From Bugula neritina (taxonomy: Eukaryota > Bryozoa > Gymnolaemata > Cheilostomatida > Bugulidae), in the NCBI GenBank assembly GCA_964035545.1, contig OZ037771.1:11607980-11671979 (forward strand): a stretch of DNA of 64,000 nucleotides. Reading direction: 5' to 3'. The position numbers and the translations under genes were made by a program. Under the pieces are notes generated by a model. That model was not told the DNA's origin. It saw only the letters and a list, made by a program, of their open reading frames with translations, and ran no database searches. Shown here piece by piece: positions 51,387 through 63,029 of the stretch (position 1 is the first letter of the stretch; the number at the start of each line of letters is the position of its first letter).

Positions 51387-52730
51387 CTGCATTAGAAGCG
51401 GCGCACATGAAAGTTTAGGGGAAAACCGTACGATAAAATGTTGGAGTTGTGAACCCCACGCAAATATCAACTTTTGCGAGGGCGGAATAGTGGGAGGAAT
51501 TAATGCGCGTAAAGCAAATAGTTCCGACCTCGTGCCTCAGAAACGATGCTCAGCCTTTTCTTATGCTGACATCGCCAAAGGCAGACGTATCTCACAACCA
51601 GCTCCAATCTTACCAAGAACGTTGAGTATGGACATTAATACCGAGTTCACAGGTAAGCCAGTATAAGTCTTGTATTCCTATTCATGGAAACGGGCTCGAT
51701 GCCAGTAAATTCTGAACTAATTCGAATGACGATGAAGACACTGTAATGGCCGACGGTCTGTTAGACCTGGAGCTAGACACTGTTCTTGGTCAGTCCACAC
51801 ATGATTCATCGGTTCCTCGAGTGCATTCCAAAAGCTGTGACTCTCAGGCTAGCAACGGTCGACAGTCACTAGAATTATGTTGTAAAGATCCACCGCGATC
51901 TAACAATAATTCTACTTTTGTAGACACACTCGCGCCCGTCTCTCCGGGCATGCCTTCTCTAGAGATGGCGTGGGACCCAGAGCCGGCCCCAACAACTTCT
52001 ACAACCAGGCAACTGCCACCCCAGTTAGAAGCAACCTCCAACTGGATTACCCCTGCCACAGAGAGAGAGAGATTAGGACCCATCAAGGAGGTGAGAGTAA
52101 TCGTGAATGCAACCTCTGCCAGCAGCGATTCACAACCCACCGCAGACTGAAAGTACACTTGCCGCAACACTACATCACCACTTTCTGCCCTTGCGGAGAA
52201 TATAGCTACAATCGTGATTACCTATTGCGGCACCAACGTACTATGCAGTGTTATCAAGGGCATGTCTATGAAGTAGACGAATCATCCTATCCTGCCTTTC
52301 TCAATGCCATCAAACCACTCATCACTGACTCATCACTGACTCAGCTCGGCTATCTCGCCTGGAGCAAGGCTTCCCTTCCCCGCGACCCATCATCTCTGGA
52401 GCCGCAGATAAACCTACACAGTCTACTAACTCTCCACCTCACAGTCCTCTACGCATACCGCATACCTTTCCTCGTGTCGTACTACAGAGGGTAGACACAA
52501 ATGCGTATACACTCCCTCCTCCCCTTCCATCCTCAGAGCGGAAAAGACACAGACAGCCGACTTCCTCTCGCTCGTCCCCCTGGGCCCGCAACCTACGTGA
52601 AGTAGAAGCTAGGGCACACGACTTGGAGCAAGAAGTGTACAGACTGGCCCCACGGGTGCAGGCTGCATCCAGTGAACTCAAATATTTACAGGAGTCTATT
52701 AAACGCATAAAGCGTGCGGCCCGCAGTTAA
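51385..52730 (+). pseudogene. extra gypsy reading frame: zinc-finger and coiled-coil protein, in pieces
   Basis: Four open pieces lie between integrase and the 3' LTR, where an env would be. (a) 51385-51650, no early ATG, with CWSCEPH and a good splice donor ACAG|GTAAGC at its end; (b) 51746-52150; (c) 51970-52494, with a C2H2 finger (C-x2-C-x12-H-x3-H from ~52108) followed by a C-x-C-x12-H-x5-C finger; (d) ~52415-52730, in another frame, a basic Ser/Pro linker then a Glu/Leu/Arg heptad-like helix ending KRIKRAARS. Pieces b to c and c to d need frame changes. Piece a could splice to b. No signal peptide or membrane segment is visible, so this is not an obvious envelope gene. Confidence 0.6.
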
Positions 52731-53005
52731 CTAGAGTCTATCTCCAACTCCATACTACTCTTCCTCTACCTCTCTGTGGCATTCCCTACCGTTATGGTGG
52801 CACGTACTCTACATGTAGATAGGACCTTCTCTTACTTATTACATATTGTGCACGTTATATATATACCTGTATATTTTATCAGTTGTTGTTTTTTTTGTAT
52901 ATACTTTTATACTGTTCTCTTACCCCCCCCCCCCATAACGAAGTATACGTTTTTTTATGTGAATCTTATTTTTATCAGAAAGAGGGCTTTCTGCTGGAGG
53001 GGCAG

Positions 53006-53311
53006 TGTGGTGGCTCGTGGAGCTACCAGCAACACAATACGCAAGGTTGCGTATTGACCCGGAACAATGTATTAGCCAATTAGCTAGGCTGTTTTATGAG
53101 TAATAGTAGCAGCTTCGCGCTACTAGCTCAGTTGAGGATAGTGCTGTAAATTAAATAGACGTGTGTATCATTACTGTTGTACATTAGATTTTATTATGTA
53201 TTCTTGTATTAAAATATAACGATATCTACTCGACTTAACTCGGTGAAGTTTCTCTAGTGATAAATAGACTCTCTTGGTGGCACATCAACCCTAAATCTGA
53301 AAATCATAACA
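53006..53311 (+). repeat. gypsy 3' LTR
   Basis: 306 bp, matches 46129-46434. It is preceded by a purine-rich GGAGGGGCAG that may be the polypurine tract. Confidence 0.95.
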
Positions 53312-54540
53312 ATATTCATAGTACTACGTTTATTAGTTAGCAATAGTATTTTTAGTCATACTCTATTACCATTAGGCTTATACTTACTCTTAGCATTACG
53401 GTGGACGTAATAATACTAAGAGTATTATATAAACTGAAAGTGAGGTCACCTTCCAAGCTTTATAGTTTCACTTAGAAGTTGCTTCTAGTTAAGTAGACGT
53501 AGTTGAAGTATTGGTAGTAAAGTTACATACTTTAACTTTCAAATTCATTGATGATTGAACTCGAAGAAATTAAATAAATATCAATATAATATACTGAATC
53601 GTAGTTAATTGCTACCAAGTAATTTGCTCTTACAGTCTTACAATCTTAGTTAATAACGTGAAGACTGAAGGCCCTTTTGGCCTTGAGTTTGAGTGACTTA
53701 ATTTTATCATCAATCATTATGATTATGTGGTGAATTTGATTACATTCAGTCCGAGTCCTTATTTCAAATTAATGGAAAGTAGTAAAACTCTCACAAGAAA
53801 CTTGCAGTGACATTAGTAAATAATAAAAACTATAAATGTGACACGGTCTCTGTTAGTATAACGTGTACTACGGTTGCGGTACCTAGCAGAAATGGTAAGT
53901 TGACTCTGACTGTGGGAAACCCCCTGTTGCTATGCGTTGTTATAGATCTTGAACTGTCTGTTTCGCAAATGAAACTTTACCGATCGTTGCCGATGTTGAT
54001 AACGTATCCAATTAGATGATGACTCAATCAGCAATCATTGTGGTTGCGACGAGCTACCCGGCTTGTAGAGTAGACAACTCGTTGTTTTAATTCAATGAGC
54101 ATCCTTAACTAACTTTTCACACTGTTTTTGATAAGACTATCAACTATGTATATAGTATATACGTTTTCATACTATATAACTATATTTGTCTGATTGAGAA
54201 ACTAATCAAATGCTACTCTTATAAAAAAAAACTTAAAGAAACAATATTTGTGTGAATGACAAGAAGGAAGAACTTTTCAACAGCAATTAGTGGAAGAAGT
54301 TATTTCTTTTATAAAAATATTATCATATGGCTGCACTAGTTTCGACAAAAAAATCTGAATTACAAGCAGGTCATGACCTTAAAGGTGCAACCCTATAGCC
54401 TGCCTGCCACCGTGCCCTTACATTTCTGCTATATACGCCCATACCATATATTACACAGCCCTTATTACACACAACATCTGCAGGATCAAACTCCCTTACA
54501 GTTTTAGTTAGGGCTTCATATTGTATTGTTTTGGAAAGTT
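53312..54540. other. spacer of unit 2, upstream of its satellite
   Basis: Homologous to 27945-28915 plus 37028-37205 of unit 1, where the BEL/Pao element interrupts it. About 54340-54540 is private to unit 2. No gene seen. Confidence 0.6.
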
Positions 54541-57180
54541 ATATGTATTTATTATAGTATTTTACTTAAATTATACAGTATATTACAATATATCACAGAC
54601 CATCATATTCTAATATATTGCAGCTTTTTACAGTGTACTACAGTGTTATACAATATATTGCAGTGTAATACAGTAGATATTTAAATACACTGCAGTATCT
54701 TTCAATGTTTTACAGTATATTACAGTGTATTACAGTACAATACAACGCATTGAGCGGTTTGACATTGTAAATTACAATGTATTACAGTATGCGGAACGTT
54801 GGAACTTATTAGAGCATATTATAGTTTTATAGTACATTAAAATGTATTAAAGTGTCTTGTGGTATATTACAGTATAATTTCTAGGTTTATCAAATTTTGT
54901 TACAGTATAATTATCACAAATTACAGCGTAATACAGTATATTGTTGTAAATTTATGCTTCACTGCAATCAATGGATTTATTTATTGAAAGCCACTTCACC
55001 AGGTCTGCTAATTAATAAAAATTTATTTACTGCTAATAACACAGGAATAAAATGTATAACAACTAACACAAACTGTTACATAATAGAGAGCTATCAGTAC
55101 ACAACTTTACAGTAGCATTATCAAGTCCTCTCTGCCAGCTAGTCAATTAGGCAAGCTTCACTATACATACACAGCTCCGCCTACTACTAATTATTGTTTG
55201 TGTCCCATTGGCTATCACGGTGGTGCCATAGCACTAAGAGCTGACATGATGCCTACTGCACCAGGTCTCAAGTCAGCTGCGGGGAGTTTTCCTTTTGATA
55301 TAAACATACATCATATAAAATCTCTACAATATTGCGACGCTTAGATTATATCACATTCTAATATTGCAGTATTTTGCAGTGTATTCTAAAATAATGCGGT
55401 GAATATAAAAGTTTGTTACATTGTGTTACAGTGTATTGTAGTGGATTTCAGATATGCATCATCACCCCCAGTATAGCCTGTGGTCTCAATCATGTTACTC
55501 AGTATGCTACTTGAATTATCATTACTCATGCTATGGTTATATAACTCTTCTCTAACACATGTATATAACAAACTCATATGTTGGGGTCATGTGGTACACA
55601 GCTTTCTTAATGGAACGACACTCACCAAGATGACGCAATGTATGTGACGCCATCTTGGTGAGTGTTAACCAATCAAGAATGCCAGGCCATGTCTGCTGCT
55701 GCTAGTTTAGCTCTATTGCACCAATCAAGTGGCAAGACACAATCATATATGAGTAGGATGCATTGCTCTAGCCCAGCAATTGGACTTTGGTACTATACCC
55801 ATGTGACGTTCTGGATTATATTGTTAAGCATCTTATATGACGTATTATTGTGCATTTTCTACTGTTGTAAAGAGTTAGACTTGTACTCTTATTCAGTAAG
55901 TCTACATTACAAGTTCCTGACTGACAAATGATTTCTTCTCTCTCACAGAATAAGAAAGAGGTTATGTTCTAGTGTTGGCTTTTCAGAGTGTACTACAGTG
56001 TAATATAATATACTGCAGTGTATTACAGTATAATATTACATTATATTACAAAATATGTTGCAATCTATTACAGTATATTATAATGTATTACAGTATATTA
56101 CAGTATAATACAATATCTCAAGGTGTGTTGCATGCTATATATTACAGCTTTTGCAGTATATTACAGTGTAATACAATATATTAATTACAGTGTATATTAC
56201 AGTATAGTACAATATATCACATATAACAGTACATTGGAGTGTATTAGAATACATTACAATGTAAAATAATGTAATAATATATTGTACTAATTTCACTGCA
56301 ATATACAGAACTATCTTGTAATATCCTCTAATACACTCCAATGTAAAATACAGTGTATAAAAGTGTATTACAATATAATGCAGTATATTACAGTGTGATA
56401 CATTATATTATATTATATTACAGCATTTTGCAACGTATTAGGGTGTATTACTGTATATTACATTGAATTGCAACATATTGAGGTGTATTGCAGTGTGTTA
56501 CTAAGTCTAATACAATAGTTTGTGATGCATTGAATCATATTACAATTTATTACAGTATATTCAAGTGGGTTAAATTGTATTATAAGGATATTATAATACA
56601 TTACAGTATATTACAATGTATTACAGTACGTTACAATGCATATTACAGTATACTACGGTATGTTACAGTGTATTACAGTCTGTTTAAGTGTGTTACAATG
56701 TATTATAATGTATTAAAATGCACTACAGTATATTACAATGCATATTACAGTATACCACGGTATGTTACAGTGTATTATAGTATATCACAATGCATATTAC
56801 AGTATACTATGGTATGTTACAGTGTATTATAGTAGATTACAATGCATATTACAGTATACTACGGTATGTTACAGAGTATTACAGTATATTGCAATGCATA
56901 TTACAGTATACTACGGTATGTTACAGTGTATTATAGTAGATTACAATGCATATTACAGTATACTACGGTATGTTACAGAGTATTACAGTATATTGCAATG
57001 CATATTACAGTATACTACGGTATGTTACAGTGTATTACAGTATATTACAATGCATATTACAGTATACTACGGTATGCTACAGTGTATTATAGTATATTGC
57101 AATGCATATTACAGTATACTACGGTATGTTACAGTGTATTACAGTATATTGCAACACTAGACAGTGCATTATTATAGCAA
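54540..57180. repeat. ATTACAGTRT-type satellite spacer, unit 2
   Basis: Same family as 37205-39226, with about ten copies of the ~52-bp higher-order unit between 56640 and 57150. A ~370-bp non-satellite block (about 54945-55315) has no counterpart in unit 1. The promoter-like island and hairpin recur at about 55440-55980. Confidence 0.9.
55618..55665. repeat. 18-bp-stem hairpin, unit 2 copy
   Basis: Same arms, mismatch and loop as 37896-37943 although the surrounding spacer has diverged. Confidence 0.85.
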
Positions 57181-57972
57181 TTAACAGCTGGACACACACT
57201 AAGCTATCAAGGAGGAGATAACCAGTTCAATGCATACTTGCACACATATTGACATTAATGAGAATTTTCCCTAAATTGAAGGAAAACACCTATTCTGTGC
57301 AATACTACACAACAATGTTCTTCCATAACTTTATTTTACAATTCATTTTTATACTCTATTACAACTGATTTAGCATTTTTCAGGTTGAGTAGGAAATGCA
57401 GAGACAAGAAACTGTTAAACACAGAGCTCTGCTTAGCCTTATCCTAGCATATCTTTGTTATATATTACTATGTATTGAATTAGGAGAGAAGACTTTAGGA
57501 GACTACTGTAAACTCCAACTCAATGTTACTAACTGACATCCTAAACCAATGATACTTGTTGGTCATTATTGTATGTTACATGATAGCACAACTTTTACCA
57601 TGACAAACCCCTTAATCAATATTTGATTTATAATTATAAATTTATTTCCACACATTGAAAAATAGAGGTACTGTAATAACTGAAATAGCCAAACTAAAGA
57701 GAAAAATTTGCAATTGTAAATATAAAATAAAAAATATAGCATATTAATTCACTTTTGCACATCATAATTAGCATTTGTACAAAAAATTAAATAAGAACAT
57801 ACATTTGCAAATTTTCAAAAAAGTTCACTAGATAATAATAATACGTAGGAAATATACTTTGTGACTTTGATATGTAGAAGTCAGTAGTGACTCAACTAGT
57901 ACACTAGATGAGTCATTGTCATTACAGAATATAACTTGAGTATTCAAGATGATACATGAACCTGAGTTATAT

Positions 57973-60900
57973 TCAGTTGAGTTGGTAAAACAACACCTTC
58001 ATCTCATCATATCTTGGTACAATCAGAGTATTCCCAGAAACATACAAATCATAGACACTAGATGAAGATCTTTCAGTAGAATCAGAAAGATGAGTCACAA
58101 CTTCTCCTGCAATGAAATAATAAAAATTAATACAAATCATATCAGTTACACTTATAAAGCATACAGGGAGCATTACAAATAGAGAGCGTAATTCCCAGTA
58201 TATCACAGCACCAATATAAGTTATACAGAGCCTATAACAGTATGTATATAAAGTAGAGTACACTGGTACTAACATATTACGTAAAGATCTCACCTGTATT
58301 ACTATCCAGTAACCAGAGAGTAGGTGTAGTACTATTATTCATCACATAAACCATTCCTCTCTGATACGCCACACCTTGAGGTTCACTCACGTGTTGAGAC
58401 TCCCAACAGATTTTGCCGTTCGAAATGTCAAGTTTAAAGACTCGGGAGGAGTCAGTGTCAGATATAACAACAAAGTTAGTCCCCACACTACAGATAGCTG
58501 TAGCTTCAGAATCTGTCAGTAGAGGACAAGGGAGGCTTTTCTGTACCTCCCCAGTAAAAGAGTAGAAAGTGAGTGACTTACTAGTACGACTAGGGACTAT
58601 AATCAGATCATTCACTACTGTTAATTTGTTGTAAAAACCTTTGCCGTTGCCAGACCACTTGGTAACTAACTCCCCAGACAAGTCATGGACACAGACTGTA
58701 TAGTTACTCTCAGCACCCACTAAACTGAATACTCTGTCATTATATACTCTCACACATTCCACAAAGCTACCAAGGTTGACAAGGGAATCACCTAATTGGT
58801 ATTCTCCATTGATCAGTTTTATAGTTTTATCATCCAACCCCATATAAGTCATACCTTCATGTTGAAATACTGAGTTACACTTTGATGGGACGTCCACAGT
58901 ATGGGATATGGTCATAGACTGAGGGACAAAACCAGTAGTTTTTAATCCATGTGATACAGTGACTTCTCCATACTGTGGGTAAACAATTCCTACTTCAAGT
59001 ACTCTTTTTTCATCTAAAGTTTAAGAGATATTAACCTATGATAGTTGAATGTTAGCAAGCATTTATACTTATACTAAGAGTAATTATTGAAGGATTGATA
59101 GACAGAACTTGCAAGTGAATATATACAAAGTAAAATTTGTATACTATATAATTACTGAGTTACTTATAAATTTACTAGTAAGATTTGTCCTCCAATGTGC
59201 GAAAACAGAAAAGAGAATTTGGAAAAAGCTACTAGCCTGAGAAATGCATACACTTTGCATGCATAAATTTATGAGTATGAATTGTTTTCATGTTTGGCAA
59301 AGCCAAAAAGGAGACTTTAGAAAAAGCTATTTGCATAAAAACAGTTATAATTATTTTCACTAAAGAAAGACAACCCCTTTCATGAAATACTATTTTACTA
59401 ACCTTTGACCTCCAGAGTTGCTATGTTATGCAGTGTGAGTGAAGGTAGATTGTCAGACACCAACTTGCTCATACTGTCACATATTTCTTCATACCTGGTC
59501 ACCAGATCTACCTGTATGTGTACTAATCATAGTAAATTATGAGATATAAACACATTCATGGTATTATAATGAGTATATAATAGCCATTTTCCTTTTGAAT
59601 ATACAATATTTTGATATTAATTCCAAGGAAGAATCTCACATTTCAAAATAAAATTGTGATATAAATTCCAATTGATGATAACTGACTGTGAAATAACCTG
59701 TAGATCTCATTGCATATTTGATTAGGTATTCCAGAGTAAAGACAAAATATCAGTTTGATTTGTCGATATCTGCAATAAACAATCTGTAGCACAATTTATC
59801 TCTTAGGTTGCACTAAACTCGGAGTATATCGATGACAAGCTGCGTCCACAGCATAGTCGTAGCTCTGAAATACAGCCACTGGGCAAAAGTATGTGATAGT
59901 GGATGAGTAATGTTATATAGCAAAATTATCTTGGTAGTTATTTTGGTGTAGTTCTGTGTAGAGGTGAGAAATAAATACAAAACTGACCTAGCTCAGTATA
60001 CCATCAATATGTTTTACCTGCAGTAATACACAGTTGGCCTGTAACAATGCAGGTAAATTTCGAAGTTATCAACACAATAACATTTATTGCCTATAATATG
60101 AATGAACCACTAAATTTTTATGATTGGAAGTGATTGCTGTATGATTGTTTATCACCTTAAGATAAGTACTTTCCTGAATATAAGAGTTCTAGTCATTAAA
60201 ACTCCCCCACATGATCAGTTTTTTCTTAGTTATAAAATATTTAGATACTAAAATTCCACAACAGTCAACACAGTACATGATAATAGAGCACCTGGTGGCA
60301 GCTGTCAAGTTTAGCCTCCACTTGAAGTTTATGTCTACTCAGCTCTGCCCATTTCACTCCAACATTTTCCTCCATGAAACGAAGCATATCAGATTTTACA
60401 GTCTGCCTCAGTTCCACTAAATCTTTTTCTAATTTCCTGTACTTCATTTGTATTGCTTCCACCTAGTGAATACATCAACCAGGTTATAAACTCATGCAGG
60501 CAATTTTATAGTAGTTATCCCTGTGCGAACCCCATATGGAAAAGTTTTCTCTAAATCGTGCTAAAGAGGTATTCATATATAGGCACAGATGCAATTATGA
60601 TTTATCAAGCAGGCTTTGCTGTGCTACAATTGTAAATGAATTGAAATGTGTATTAGCACAGCTATACTTATGAAAACAAAATAGTCTAACAAAAGAAGCA
60701 GGTAAGAAAAGGTGAGAGTAAAATTAAAAGTACGCAGGTATATTTTAGAGATATATCTCTTATTACACACCAGAATTTAGTTTATTCATCGATTTATTAC
60801 CTCAGTATACCTAATGAAAAACTATACAAAGTACTAATCTAGATATAAGTCGGCTAACTTTCAGCAGAAATTCACCTGTCTAGATGGAAAGCAATATAGC

Positions 60901-63025
60901 CCAGCTTACTGCCCAATAAGAAATTAAAGCTCGGGCTTTACTCAGTTTCAGAGCACCTGTCCCACCAACTAAGAATTGTATGCAAAATTTACCATAGCAT
61001 GGCAAACCTATCACTGAATGAACAACCAGTGAATGGTACACTAGAATAATTTTTTTAACAGCATACAGATATTACTAATGCTTGTAGCAAACATAAATTC
61101 AACGAAAAAGTGCTTTGATAATCATCAAGGAGTCTCCAATATAAACAAACTGCTTACACTTCACTGTTACAGCACAAAAAGCATATGACAGGATGCTGTA
61201 ATTATATTACATGTCAAATAATGAAAGATATTTCTGTTTAGTTTTACTTCCTGTAAGACATTGTCAACCAATTACTATCCAATCCAGTCCAACCTGTTCA
61301 ATACAAGTCTTCCGGAGTGTTCCAATCATCTCCTCCGTCTCTTTCTCAAAACACGATACAACTTCAGATGTTTTCTTGAATAAACTGGAGAGTTGTTCTT
61401 CCCTGTCAGTTACTTGAACTTTCAACTCATCAATTTCTGTTCTTAGTTTCAACATAAGCATGTCTAGAGACATGAGTAGATGTGTCGAGCCTACAGCAGA
61501 AATTAATAAGAAATGATAACAGCATTAAAGTATTATTAGAGGTCCCAACTGTTTAAAGGGGTGTTTATACTTTTGTCAATATAATTATAAGCAAGGAGAT
61601 TTTATTTAAAATGCTGCAGCCTTATTCAACGCTTGTAAAGTGAAGCAAAGTGATAATAAAACACCAATATCAACAAGGAAATATCTTCCCCTTTGATTCT
61701 GATACTGAAATTGGCAAACTCATTTACCACATATAAAAAAAATTGACAAATGGTTAATACAATGCAATACAACATGGCGCAATTTTCAACTCGGCCAAAT
61801 TGAAACTCTGAATAAAAACCGGGACGATATAAACGAACTATTAGTGCCCAAGGTAAACAGAAATGGTCACATAACTCCCAATATTATTGAAATGTCATAT
61901 AAACAAGATGTCTAACAGATTCCTACCATCAGTACAATTAGATTCTTCAGCTGAACACTCTGCACACACAACAGAGAGACAACTCCTACAAGCCATACTA
62001 TACTCTGTATTCTTATGTACAGTGCAGAATCTTGGTGTTAGTTGTTGAGCTTTTAGTCTGTATTCACTGATAGGAATTGTAGAGTGATTTGTATGTAGTT
62101 CTTCGTGCATCTAAACAAATATTAAAGATTGAGTGAGTGTTATTGCATAAACCAGAAAAAGGCTCTTAATTAGACAGTTATGCCAAAAACTTAATCAGAA
62201 TGAACAGAAAAATAAAAAACTTGATCCCACTGTTTTGCATAGTGCTGCCTAAACAGATATATTTTAATGAAATGAGAGTAAACAACTTCTGTTATCTCTG
62301 CTATTTATCTTGTAGTTGGCTTCAATTATGAGCTCCTACTTCTGCTTTCTCTATGACTATAAAACCTAACTTTGGTTTGTATAAGACAGAGACTAGTAAA
62401 CATTTACCTCTTGATGTTTAGCACAGTATTTGGCTGAACAAGTTGTACAGTAAGTAACTGCAGCCTCATTTAAAACTCCTTTTTTAGAGCAAGTGTCACA
62501 ACAGGAGTTGTCTACTCTACATGGGAGATTGTTTACTGGAATGTCAAACACTTTTCTATAAGAAAAACAACATAAATGTGAGATAAAATCAAATATCTGA
62601 CAACAGAAACAGGTTTTCAAAAATATCAAAATGATGGACTGTTGAGCTCTATCAATTATTTACAGTTTATTATAAAACAGCATATTTTAGTGATCAAATA
62701 CTTTTCAAAGAGTTAGAAGAATGTATATATACAATACCAAACAGCTTGTTTACTCTGTTAGTAATGAATAAAAATCCACAAATAATGAAATAATTTTTAA
62801 ATAGAAAGTTTTGTAAACACTCTTTGAAAAAAGTAGAGGTGAGACAACCATGGCTAGAATTTACCTGCAGAAAGGGCATCTCAGAACACCCTGAATACTG
62901 AGATAATCCAACAAACAACTGAGACAATGTGAATGACCACATGGCAAGTATCTGGGGTCATCAATTTCTTCCGCTTTTTTCAAACAAAATCCACATTCTG
63001 TCTGATTCTCCACAGAGTCGGACAT
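57973..63025 (-). CDS. TRIM-like protein 3, mosaic of copies 1 and 2
   Basis: Exons in transcript order: 63025-62865, 62555-62408, 62110-61927, 61490-61294, 60462-60292, 59511-59403, 59013-58294, 58106-57973; 1824 nt, 607 aa plus stop. RING, both B-boxes, coiled coil and propeller are intact. In the propeller exon the first part matches copy 2 (VNDLIIVPSRTSK, NGKGFYNKL) and the later part matches copy 1 (KSLTFYSFTGEVQKSLPCPL, ISDTDSSRVFKLDIS, NNSTTPTLW). Intron 2 resembles copy 1 and intron 1 resembles copy 2. Confidence 0.92.
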
Positions 63026-63029
63026 ACTT

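Larger units (their letters stand above)
46129..53311 (+). mobile_element. Ty3/gypsy LTR retrotransposon with broken gag-pol
   Basis: Two 306-bp LTRs (TGTGGTGG...ATAACA) with no difference by eye, flanked by ATAT on both sides (46125-46128 and 53312-53315). Unit 1 has the matching empty site near 27942 (GCGATATTCATAGTACTA). Order: gag, protease, RT, RNase H remnant, integrase with GPY/F, then an extra frame before the 3' LTR. The interior is clearly GC-rich while its LTRs and the host DNA are AT-rich. Confidence 0.95.
39227..57180. repeat. segmental tandem duplication, unit 2
   Basis: Homologous to units 1 and 3 over the TRIM-like gene, its flanks and the satellite. Its first ~70 bp (CAACAGCTGGAGATACACTA onward) are shared with unit 3 only. 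It carries the gypsy element and some private spacer insertions. Confidence 0.9.

Noticed and set aside
51970-52494. Retroviral envelope gene in the gypsy element
   Set aside because: The position fits, but there is no signal peptide, membrane segment or cleavage-like motif; the zinc fingers and coiled coil suggest an intracellular protein.
56488-57177. Open frames of 111-140 codons in the unit 2 satellite
   Set aside because: Same repeat artefact as in unit 1.
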